Positions 32,263 through 43,133 of a stretch of DNA of 64,000 nucleotides are shown piece by piece (the stretch's first letter is position 1; the number at the start of each line of letters is the position of its first letter). The notes beneath the pieces were generated by a model. That model was not told where the DNA came from and ran no database searches. It saw nothing but the letters and a program-made list of their open reading frames with translations. The translations under genes were made by a program, and so were the position numbers. Source of the stretch: Exobasidium rhododendri (taxonomy: Eukaryota; Basidiomycota; Exobasidiomycetes; Exobasidiales; Exobasidiaceae); the NCBI GenBank assembly GCA_026210745.1, contig CP110632.1:3471001-3535000 (forward strand), in the 5' to 3' direction.

Positions 32263-33003
32263 CCCTTCCTTACCACCGCAATTTTATCTCTCTAGCGATT
32301 CTTGCCGAGTTTTCCTTCTTCCCTTTCTGTAGCCTAGCCTAGCTCGACGGTGCATTCCTTTTTCCATAATGCCTTCCCGATCTTACTTCTATAATCTCAT
32401 ATACACTAATGTAGTCTTGCCTGTCACTAGAGTAATACCATCTGCGCATCTCTCGCATGAGTTAAAAGAGACACAAACTTGGACGAATCACGACACCCGA
32501 GTCCGCTCGAGCGAGACGTGTTTTCCCAAATCAGCCACTCTGTAAGATGAAGTATCTAGGTGCCCAAGGATGCCGCAACAAACATCTCTGTGTGTGCCTT
32601 TCGCTACGTCCAAGAATCGGGGTCCAGTGCAACAAATACACATCGTGAGAGTGGGACCGTCGTGTAGGCGGCTTGTTGTAGCTGAGCCGTCGGAATTCCG
32701 CACGTTCAAGGGCAGCGCGGTTCCAATCGACGAAAGGAGGCTCTTTGTGGTGGAGCGGAGATGCCTGGATGAGGAAAGCAAGAATGTTCCGAATACGCCT
32801 CTGCTATCAGAGATCCCTCCTTTTCATGACTTTTGCACACGTCGTCGATGACGTTGGCAGAAGGTATTTAGCGGACCCCTCCTTCATCTTTCACCCTTCA
32901 TCCCGCATCCTCTCCCACCCCTTTCCCTTCTCTTCTAAATACCTCCTGTCGCGCATCTTTCGCTCCTCATTTCTCTTTCCACCTTGTCCCATCTGACCTC
33001 GCT
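32263..33003. other. Intergenic between WC-1 and pectin methylesterase
   Basis: About 740 bp. The last 120 bp before the ATG at 33004 are strongly pyrimidine-rich, as often seen in fungal core promoters. Short frames on both strands have no family match. Confidence 0.5.
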
Positions 33004-33984
33004 ATGAATTCATTCTTTCTCTTTCTGCTCCTCACAGCTACTGTCATCTCGTGCATCGGAGCGACACAGGACACCGTCGTTACAGTCAGTCAAAGTCCTC
33101 AGCCAGGGCAATTCTCGACAATTCAAGCCGCGGTAGACTCGCTCTCAACCACTGAAAAGGGCAAACAAACGATTCACATTCGACGAGGAACATATCGAGA
33201 GCAAGTCAAAATTGCCAAACGAAAGTCCCACCTGAAGATTGTTGGAGAGTCGGATGAGTCCGACTCGCACACTTCCAGCGTCGTGAAAATCGCCTTCAAT
33301 GCGAGTCAAGCGGATGGAAGCAGCAACGATGCAAGCGCTACACTGAGTGTGCATGCTTCCAACTTCAGCATGCATAATGTAGAGGTGATCAATGACTATG
33401 GAGCTGGATCACAAGCTGTCGCGCTCTCTGCTCAAGGCGACAAGCAAGCGTACTATCATTGTCAATTCGTCGGGTTCCAGGATACCGTCCTGTCTGAAAG
33501 AGGAAGGCACTACTTTCACGGTTGTGAAATTGAAGGCGCTGTTGATTTCATCTTTGGCCAGTATGCAAGAGCTTGGTTTGAGAAGTGCCTGATCGGAGTC
33601 AGATCGCTCAAGACGGGTTGGATCACAGCTTCAGGAGCAAAGGATCCATCGGGGGCATGGTACGTTCTCAACAGATGCAAGATTGTGGCCGCAAGGGGTC
33701 ACAGCGTCCCTCGACACTCTGTCTTCTTGGGTAGACCCTGGGGTAAATTTGCGAAGGTCAATGTGCAGCATTCTTTCCTGAGCTCCATCATCAACCCGCT
33801 CGGCTGGAGTGTGTGGAACGAGGGCGACGAAAGGACCAGTAATGTTCATTTTCGAGAATTCGACAATGATGGACCAGGTGCTGAGACCAAGGGTCGAGCT
33901 TCGTTCATGAGTAAAAGTAGCAGAGCAGTCACATTGAAGAGGCTCTTTGAAGACTATTCGTGGATAGAGGAAGCCTACCTGTAA
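33004..33984 (+). CDS. Secreted pectin methylesterase (CE8)
   Basis: De-esterifies the methylgalacturonate of plant pectin outside the cell. Single exon, 326 residues. A signal peptide is evident (MNSFFLFLLLTATVISCIGA). The right-handed beta-helix family motifs are in order: GQFSTIQAAVDSL, HIRRGTYREQV, the catalytic region FQDTVLSERGRHYFHGCEIE then GAVDFIFGQYARAWFEKC (the two active-site aspartates are in QDT and VDFIFG), GWITASGA and FLGRPWGKFAKV (the conserved arginine). All key residues are present. It suggests that the fungus lives on, or in contact with, plant material. Confidence 0.93.
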   Translation: MNSFFLFLLLTATVISCIGATQDTVVTVSQSPQPGQFSTIQAAVDSLSTTEKGKQTIHIRRGTYREQVKIAKRKSHLKIVGESDESDSHTSSVVKIAFNASQADGSSNDASATLSVHASNFSMHNVEVINDYGAGSQAVALSAQGDKQAYYHCQFVGFQDTVLSERGRHYFHGCEIEGAVDFIFGQYARAWFEKCLIGVRSLKTGWITASGAKDPSGAWYVLNRCKIVAARGHSVPRHSVFLGRPWGKFAKVNVQHSFLSSIINPLGWSVWNEGDERTSNVHFREFDNDGPGAETKGRASFMSKSSRAVTLKRLFEDYSWIEEAYL

Positions 33985-34603
33985 GCCCTGGACACGAAGA
34001 GAAAGTAAGCTAGATTGCGACAAGATCAACTACAACCACACTCATTATCAGTACTTGCAACGTCAATTCCTCTTCTTTCTTCTCTCTTCTCCCTATCTTT
34101 TCACTCTTATGTACTGCGGCACACAGCAAGCAGCATAATTCATGGACACCTATCGATCCTGTTCCATTTTCCCCTTCGTCTGAATCTGAGTGAGCCATTC
34201 CGACGAGGCATTAAGAATGAGGAAGGCGGAAGTCGGCACTTGATCAGTGGCCCTGGCTGTGAGCGCATGCGTTTGCTCTGGGTCGCCTCACTTCCTCGGC
34301 CAAGCCCCAAGTCCGCCTGCCAATCAGCAGCTTTTTTGGTCTTTTCGATAGATTGGGAGCGGGACCGCCGAGAACGGGGCTTGAAAGGATGAGGCGAGGC
34401 ACGGCGAGATCTTTCCCATCATCAGCATCATCTCGGCAATCTGATTTTCTCCTCCGCTGCTCACGCTGTTTGACGCAAAAATTGGCACCTGCCTTACTCA
34501 CATTTTTCCTCCACACTTCGACTGTTTCGATGCCTTTCATCGGTCTCCTCCTCTTCCTCCTCCTCCCCCTTCTTTCCTTGTGAAAGGAAGCAACGACAAC
34601 ACC
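33985..34603. other. Intergenic between pectin methylesterase and DUF6533 gene
   Basis: About 620 bp, CT-rich near 34530-34580 just before the next start. Overlapping short frames on both strands without recognisable domains. Confidence 0.5.
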
Positions 34604-36482
<1,879 letters not shown>

Positions 36483-36783
36483 ATTATTAATATAGGAGAG
36501 GGAGGAAGGCAGACGTTTTCGTTCCCCTCCCTCCTTTCCGGTAGAGGTCAAAGCCAGACTGGATCAGCGCTAGTTGCGAGAGACTGATTGAAATTCCCCG
36601 CGTCAGTGCAGCAGATGTTGACAAGTATCTTAGCTGCACCCTATTTTTGGGTAAGATTTTACGATTTCCTGCTGTTCTACCCAAAATCGTTCCTTTTTCC
36701 TTTATTGAGAGGAAGGCGCTGCCTCCGATTGGTCTGGAAGTCCCGACAGTCCCATCCTACCTTTGGATGATGCATTCATAAGC
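36483..36783. promoter_or_regulatory. Upstream region of the Chs4-like gene
   Basis: About 300 bp, TC-rich near its left side. No TATA box seen. Confidence 0.4.
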
Positions 36784-39266
36784 ATGTCCGGAGGATCGCA
36801 TCTCCCATCTCTGCCTGCCAATTTCGGCAATGATTCGCCCTTCCCACCCGTTGCGACGAACCGAATTCCCTCTGCCAAGTATCTAAATTCGGCCTCAGCT
36901 CCTCCTCTCCCACCCAAGCGAGACGAGGCCTTGTCGAGGGAGCAAAAGCTTAGACAGCAAGCGAATGCAGGGCCACACATTAGTTCGGGAGGTCTGAGAC
37001 CTGGCCAAATCATTCCATCGCAGCAAATGATGAAAGCAGCAGCAGCAGTTTCTCGACCCGCTGCATTGCCCCAGCGAAAGCAGTCACCGATGCCGATGCC
37101 ATCTCCCAGTCTACCGGGTACCACTTCCTCATATCAGGCCAACACTTCCGCACCGCAACCACCCAACATACCTCAGAGACCAAGGACCGTCGAACCAAGA
37201 GTACATCAATCTGACAGCGCATTCATGCCTTCATCAGCATCAACGGCCACGAGAGGGATGCAGCCGTCTGCACATCCAGCAAGGGGAGCGAGCGAGCAGA
37301 CACGCCATCAGAAAGCTGGCTACAACCAACAATGTCAACACCAAGCTCAACCAGAAGCAGAAGAAAAGAAGGCCTTACAGTCGACGCCCAGCCTGAACGT
37401 TGTCTTACCCGACTTGGATGCGCTTGGACAGATACGAGAGCGTGCTTGGGCGAGCGGCAGTGAGAAACGAAAGCTAGCTTGGTGCAAGGAAGTCATCAAG
37501 TACGTCGAAAGAAAGTCGGAAGGTACAAAGATCAGTGAACCGACATTGATTCGCTACATCGACGAGAGTATGGGCTGCATCAATCGCATTGCAAGCAGTC
37601 AGTCGCCTTTGGTAGAATCGCTGTACTTACGAGGAGACTTGCTTGCTTCAGGAGCATTCCCCACCTACCACCGAAAGAATCCCAAGGCGGCTTTCAACGA
37701 TTTCGAATTGTCTGCTCGAATGGGATACGCTCCTAGTTGGTTCAGGATCGGGAGAGACTATGAGCTTTTAGAAGATGTTGTTCGGGCAAGGGATGCATAT
37801 GAGAGGGGGTGTGCAGTGAAGGATGTTGGATGCATATATCGAATGGGAATGGCAAATTTGTTGTCTCAGCTAAACATTCCAATGAACCATAACAAGGCTA
37901 TTCCTTTGATGAGAGAAGCTGCCAATTTAGCCAACTTAGATACCCCACAGCCTGCTTTCATCTACGGCATGCTACTCACTGGTGAATTCAAACATGTCGA
38001 AGTCTCGCCTAGCCTGCTCGTGCCCATGCCGGATCCTTCAAGACCAAGTCAGGCGGTGACACTGGAAGCAGAAGCCTGTCGAAGAATACAACGAGCAGCA
38101 TATCTCAACTTCGGACCGGCACAATACAAGTGTGGCTGGTCTTACGAGTATGCGCAACTAGGTTGCTCCTTTGACCCTTTGCTATCTGTGCAATTCTACA
38201 GTCTAGCGTCGCAGTCTGGCGAAGTGGAAGCAGACCTGGCTTTGAGCAAATGGTTCTTATGCGGAGCCGAAGGTTGCTTTGACAAGAACGAAGCTTTGGC
38301 ATTCACCTTTGCTGAAAAGGCCGCTCGGAAGGGTTTGCCAAGTGCAGAATTCGCAATGGGCTACTACTTTGACGTGGGGATAGGATGTGAGAAAAACGTA
38401 GAGGTCGCTCAAAGGTGGTACAGAAAGTCAGCAAAGAACGGCAACAAAGATGCAATAGAGAGGTTGGCTGCTCTCGAAGGACCCACCCCAGAGACGCTCT
38501 CCAGACGTCAGCATGAAGTTCACGTTGATACACAGCTAGTTCGAAAGAGAACAGAAGCAAAGATGAAGTCCGATCGGAAGATTAGAGTAGCAAGAAAGGC
38601 AATTCTCAAGGAGGATGGGAACGATGCGTCAGGGGAGCCTTTCAAGGGTCAATTAATGTCATCAGAGCTACCAAAGCCAACGATGGATCTTCGACGCAGA
38701 GATACCATGATGATGGTGGAAGAAACAGCAAGAAGAGGTCCACCAAGAGCTAAGCCGGTCCACAATACAGATAGCTGGGAAAGGAGAGAGAGCGCGCCCA
38801 ATACGTCTCGACCTCCTCCTCCCCATCCTCCCAAGCTTGCCATCCTTACCTCTGGCTCTGGACCGACCCGCATGCCTAGTCCAGGACCGCAAGCTTCCCG
38901 TAGGCCAAGCCCCGGCCCAGGCCCTTCTTCCAGTGCCAATCAGCGACCTCCTCCACCAAGTCCTGCTCGAGGCCTCAACAACAACAACAAGAATGTCGTT
39001 CGAGGTAAAGACAGTCCTGCGCGTCCACCTCTGCCTGGCCATCGCACATCTGCTCCCACCCCTGGAGCTGGACTTACCGACAGCATACCCGTCAAAGCAC
39101 CTACAAACACGTCCCCAACCCCCATGTACGAGACCTTCGGAGAGATGGGCTTCTCTTCTGCAAAAGCGAAAGTGAGTGAACGAGCGACTTTGCATTGTCT
39201 TCTGTCGCGGCTAATTCGATCATTTCTGACGCATCACAGGAAGACAAAGACTGCATCATCTGCTGA
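36784..39266 (+). CDS. Sel1-repeat chitin synthase activator, Chs4/Skt5 type, prenylated
   Basis: Two exons: 36784-39171 and 39240-39266 (intron 68 nt, gtgagt...ctgacgcatcacag), giving 804 residues. A Pro/Ser/Gln-rich, probably disordered N-terminus of about 210 residues precedes Sel1-like repeats (about 240-570; e.g. GYAPSWFRIGRDYELLEDVV, FGPAQYKCGWSYEYAQLGCS, GLPSAEFAMGYYFDVGIG, AQRWYRKSAKNGNKDA). A long Pro-rich tail follows. The 9-codon last exon ends in ..EDKDCIIC, a CaaX prenylation box; yeast Skt5 is also farnesylated at its C-terminus. Reading through the intron in the first frame gives a false 150-residue tail. It is expected to recruit or activate chitin synthase III at the plasma membrane. 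ATG 36784 is the first in frame. Confidence 0.82.
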
Positions 39267-39709
39267 AACTGTATCCTACACCGCAACATACTGTACTATC
39301 ATCTGCAATCTTCAGAAAAGCGTCTATTCATACTGTTACAATTTTTCCGAACTTGTAGCTGATATACAAATGGAAAAAGGGGGAAGTATCACAGGTGTCA
39401 GTCTTCTACAGCTGCTGGGATGCACTTGCTCGTATGGACTTGAGTATTTCTTTACTTGCTTCTCGACACAGCTTCATGACGTCAAGGTAGTCTCTGCCAG
39501 AGTGGGCGCCTCGACTTTCGTTGTAGACGAGGCTGCTCTCATAGGTGTCAGTCTCCACGACTCTGGTAAATGCAAAGGCAAAGACATGCTGACTCTTAGA
39601 AAGACTTTCTTCGTAAGGTGAGGGATCCAGTAGCACCTCAAATCTGGTGAAAATGGATCGTACGTCAACATATTTGCAGACGTCGTAGGGTAATTTGCTA
39701 ACGCAGCAC
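39267..39709. other. Convergent 3' region between Chs4-like and RRP46
   Basis: About 440 bp between two facing stop codons. It is formally open in the Chs4 frame, but that is the unspliced read-through. Nothing else recognised. Confidence 0.5.
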
Positions 39710-40321
39710 TCACTCGTCCCCTTCCTTTCCTTCTGCACTCTCACTGGGCACTGTTTCGCCTGCTTTCCATCCCTTCATGAAGTTCTTCCTTACTCCCCTT
39801 CTGACGATGACGGCTGAAGCAGAGGCTACGAGGGACTTGACGTGTACGCTCGCATCCAGGCAAGAGCATGTGATTGCGTTGATATGAGCTGCCTGCAGTG
39901 ATACTGAGATGATTGCATCGGGATGTGGTAAACTGACTTTCAATTGCCGAAGCTTTTGATTCTTGTGGAGAAGAGGTTGAGCGATGTAAGTGGGTGGTGA
40001 AGTGTACGTCTGCAGATTAATCTGTATCAGTGATCGAGGATAGAGATGAAGTAGGAGAACGTGAGAAAAGACTTGTATTAGTGCATTGGAGAATGTCAGA
40101 GCGGTAATGCCAGGGACACCTTGCAGTGGTGTATAGTTGATCTCCAATGTCGAACGATCTGTCAGTTCATCTCGAATGCGAACTTCCGAAGGTCCTGAAA
40201 TCGCAGACAAGGCAGTCACATTTCCAAACGAAAATTGAGCGCTCCCATCGTGATTTGAGAGCGTGCCAGTTTGTATGCCCAACGGACGAAGCTCCAGATT
40301 CTCCCTTGCGGCCCTCGACAT
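39710..40321 (-). CDS. RRP46: Exosome complex subunit Rrp46 (RNase PH domain)
   Basis: Single exon, 203 residues from the ATG at 40321 (MSRAARENLELRPLGIQTG). An in-frame ATG at 40357 would add 12 residues. The RNase PH fold is recognisable: ELRPLGIQTGTLSNHDGSAQ, FSFGNVTALSAISGPSEVRI, RDELTDRSTLEINYTPLQGV, then SALIQVF..LHLYPRSLIQINLQ and the conserved C-terminal strands. The order LRPL...DGSA-FS-G...SGP-EV-RDE is that of Rrp46 rather than Rrp41 or Mtr3. It forms part of the catalytically inert six-subunit ring of the RNA exosome, in nucleus and cytoplasm. Head to head with SMD1 over about 350 bp. Confidence 0.85.
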   Translation of the reverse strand: MSRAARENLELRPLGIQTGTLSNHDGSAQFSFGNVTALSAISGPSEVRIRDELTDRSTLEINYTPLQGVPGITALTFSNALIQVFSHVLLLHLYPRSLIQINLQTYTSPPTYIAQPLLHKNQKLRQLKVSLPHPDAIISVSLQAAHINAITCSCLDASVHVKSLVASASAVIVRRGVRKNFMKGWKAGETVPSESAEGKEGDE

Positions 40322-40672
40322 GGCCTGGTGAGAAGCGCTTGTGTGCGATGGTAGCAAAACTCAAGGTATTACCTACTGCCTTGCAATGACTTTGAACCGG
40401 CCTGCAGGCAGACTCCGACAGACTAATTTCTTCTTGTTGCGTCTTTACCATACTCTCTCGAAAAAGATGAACCAGACTGAGCCAACACGTGTAACATCTT
40501 CCAAGATGGGCGCGATCATTTCTGCTTCGAATGCGCTACGTGCGTACAGTTTGTCCTTTTGACACACTCTCTCCCTTTCTCAGAGTGTTCGACCTGCCAG
40601 ACTCCCCGTTCACGAGCAGATTGTACTTGCTTCAGATAGGGTCAAGGCTTAAAGAGGCTTACAAGATTCATC
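40322..40672. promoter_or_regulatory. Shared RRP46/SMD1 intergenic region
   Basis: About 350 bp between divergent starts of two RNA-metabolism genes, so probably a bidirectional promoter. No TATA box seen. Confidence 0.45.
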
Positions 40673-40769
40673 ATGAAGCTCGTTCGGTGAGTGTAGAAGT
40701 GTTTTCACAGCACGAGCGAAGATTTCTTCTTTATTTGCCCGTTCCTTTCGACTAATAGCAATATACTCA

Positions 40770-40806
<37 letters not shown>

Positions 40807-41251
40807 CAGTTTCTTGATGAAGCTGCAGAATGAGAGTGTCACAATCGAGCTCAAGAATTCCACCATTGTTCATGGCACAGTCACAGGTGCGTTAAGATAG
40901 CGTGTACGATGACACTTTCGCTGCTTGCTCACACAGGATCCTTTCCTCTTTCCTGCAGGTGTGGATGTACAGATGAATACTCACCTTAAAACCGTCAAGA
41001 TGACTGTCAAAGACCGCGAAGCGATCTCACTCGACACCTTGAGCATTCGAGGGAACAACATTCGATACTGGATCTTACCTGATTCACTTCCACTGGACAT
41101 CCTCTTAGTCGACGACGCACCAAAGCCAAAGGGGAAGAAGAGGGAAGGAGCGCCGAGAGGTAGAGGAATCGTGGACAGGGGCCGAGGTGGTAGAGGGGGC
41201 GGAATGGGAGGAGGAAGAGGAGGTGGCAGAGGACGAGGTAGGGGAAGATGA
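40673..41251 (+). CDS. SMD1: Small nuclear ribonucleoprotein Sm D1
   Basis: Core spliceosomal Sm protein that builds the heptameric ring on U1, U2, U4 and U5 snRNAs. Three exons: 40673-40686 (14 nt only), 40810-40886, 40959-41251, giving 127 residues. The Sm1 motif ([20 protein letters not shown]) and Sm2 motif ([18 protein letters not shown]) are complete, and the tail is the usual RG repeat ([20 protein letters not shown]), a site of symmetric arginine dimethylation. The start is fixed by [15 protein letters not shown], which only forms after joining the tiny first exon. The first intron holds a TC microsatellite. Convergent with SQT1. Confidence 0.96.
40772..40801 (+). repeat. (TC)15 microsatellite in SMD1 intron 1
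   Basis: 30 nt of TC lying 8 nt upstream of the intron-1 acceptor AG, in the position of the polypyrimidine tract. Confidence 0.95.
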
Positions 41252-41413
41252 GAAGATCTCGGGCGAGGCAGAGTAGCTGTACAACAGAACCAAAAATCCA
41301 CAACCAATCCCACTTCGATAAATTCACTCTCTTCTCTGTATTCCAAAAAAAAGAGCAAACAGGGGCAAGTAGCTGGGCCTCCTATCAAGCCTTTGCCAAC
41401 TACAACAATGTTA

Positions 41414-42838
41414 TTACACTCGAAAGACCAGAGCGACGCCTTCATCTCCTGCACCGATCACCTTCCATCCTCTACTGCCTTCTAGATTTGCGTATGCTCC
41501 TACTCCTCCTGTCTCACTGCCCTGAGTGTATCCATCATCGACGCCGATTGCGACACCCAAGACTGCATCTGTGAACCCTTTATGAGTAGCCAAACAGGCT
41601 CCGGACCTGGCATCCCATGTTTTCATCGTTTGATCCGCCGAAGCGGTGGAAAATAGAGGTCCTGTGCCATGCAAAGCTAGAGTGGTAATTGCAGCATCGT
41701 GTATAGCCTCGCATCGGACCTTACCGCTTGATAGATCCCAGATGATTGCTTTGCCGTCAGTGCTGACAGATATAATGTTCGTTGTCGCACTGCCGCCAGG
41801 CCGTCCTGTCGAGGGAGCCGAATGTCCATTGACATTTCCGAGCAGATCGACGAATTCAAGACCTTCGATGCTTTCCCCGTCCATGTGGCCCTTCAGTGCG
41901 CCTACCACAAGCGCCGCCCCTCCATCGTCTATGTTGCTCAAATTGACTATACGAATGGCACCGGCCGAGCCTCCAACCACGACGACCTTGTTGTCATGAC
42001 TGATACACATTGACGTAATGCCAGATTCCATGTTGAAGCGAGCATCACCAGGCTGAAGCTTGGAAAGGGCAGTGGTGCTTCTTGGGTCCCATATCAATAA
42101 AGTGCCATCCTCTGAGGCTGTGACAAGTCTCTTGCCATCGGGGGTGAACCTTCCACAAGTCACCGGACCAGTGTGACCTACAAACACATTCATTAATTGT
42201 CCACTCGGTATATTCCACATCCGAACAGTAGAATCAGCAGCACCGGCTGCCAACACATTACCCTTAGGGTGCCATGCTAACCAATTCACTTCATCTGGTT
42301 CGTCTAAGCTAGTGATGAACTCGCATCGACCCCAGTCAGGCTCATTTCTTACGGCATCTTCGTGAGGTCGAGGTGCGAATATTGCGGAATCTCCCTTTCC
42401 ACCAGGCGGAGGGTGCAACCTCCAGATTCTAATCTTGCCATCAAGTCCTCCCGTAGCCACATAGTCGCCGCTTGAGCTGAAACCGCCTGCTACCACGCTA
42501 TCTTCGTGCCCTGTCAACTCTACCAATGATTCTCCCGTTCTTGTATCCCATAGCCTGCCTCGATCGTCTGCTCCCCCGGTAAACGCTATGGGCACGGCCG
42601 GAAAGGATGGATGTAAAGAAACTGTAAATACGGAATCTCTGTGATCATAAAACGCTGCTATGCTTGTATCTACAAAGTGCTCTCCGCCGGGTCCGACTTT
42701 GGCATTGTCTTGATCTTCTTCTCCGGAGTCATCTTCATCCATGGGTGCGTCTCCGTCGCCTGCCACTGTCTCGATCGTCTCATCCACATCGTCACTCGTC
42801 AGCTCGGGAAAATCTTCTTGCTCTCTATCTGCCTCCAT
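41414..42838 (-). CDS. SQT1: WD40 protein Sqt1 / AAMP (ribosomal protein chaperone)
   Basis: Single exon, 474 residues from the ATG at 42838 (MEADREQEDFPELTSDD); a further in-frame ATG at 42967 would give 517. The acidic N-terminus (ETVAGDGDAPMDEDDSGEED) is followed by a seven- to eight-bladed WD40 propeller, e.g. GRLWDTRTGESLVELTGHED, TGGLDGKIRIWRLHPP, NVLAAGAADSTVRMWNIPSG, LVTASEDGTLLIWDPRS and STASADQTMKTWDARSGACL. The acidic head plus this blade order match the AAMP/Sqt1 family, which chaperones ribosomal protein uL16 (Rpl10) during 60S assembly in yeast. Head to head with MSH4. Confidence 0.86.
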   Translation of the reverse strand: MEADREQEDFPELTSDDVDETIETVAGDGDAPMDEDDSGEEDQDNAKVGPGGEHFVDTSIAAFYDHRDSVFTVSLHPSFPAVPIAFTGGADDRGRLWDTRTGESLVELTGHEDSVVAGGFSSSGDYVATGGLDGKIRIWRLHPPPGGKGDSAIFAPRPHEDAVRNEPDWGRCEFITSLDEPDEVNWLAWHPKGNVLAAGAADSTVRMWNIPSGQLMNVFVGHTGPVTCGRFTPDGKRLVTASEDGTLLIWDPRSTTALSKLQPGDARFNMESGITSMCISHDNKVVVVGGSAGAIRIVNLSNIDDGGAALVVGALKGHMDGESIEGLEFVDLLGNVNGHSAPSTGRPGGSATTNIISVSTDGKAIIWDLSSGKVRCEAIHDAAITTLALHGTGPLFSTASADQTMKTWDARSGACLATHKGFTDAVLGVAIGVDDGYTQGSETGGVGAYANLEGSRGWKVIGAGDEGVALVFRV

Positions 42839-43133
42839 GTCGTATAGTCGTGAGCAAGTGGGACCCGGTAGAGAGGAGCGAGGGGGACCTTCTTCGAGTA
42901 GATGCGTATGATTTCTCTCGGACACAATTTTTGTTTGGTTTTCTTTTTCTAATTTCTTAGTGCTCAAGTTCCTCCTTTCCGGCCGTAAGTCGCGTACGCC
43001 ATAAAGAAGTACACTTTTGTGCCTGCCCGTTGAAAGTTGGTCTATCTACCCTGCAATCTCTTTGCCTTCCTACGGTGATCTTCCTCTTTGACCAGAATAC
43101 AGAGCTTTCGGAGATCCCTTTAAGCCGATCAGA

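Noticed and set aside
32488-32851. Frames on both strands between WC-1 and the pectin methylesterase gene
   Set aside because: Mutually overlapping, no domain or start context; likely chance.
39172-39621. Extension of the Chs4-like frame by 150 residues
   Set aside because: Begins exactly at a good donor (gtgagt) and is of low quality; splicing gives a CaaX end typical of the family.
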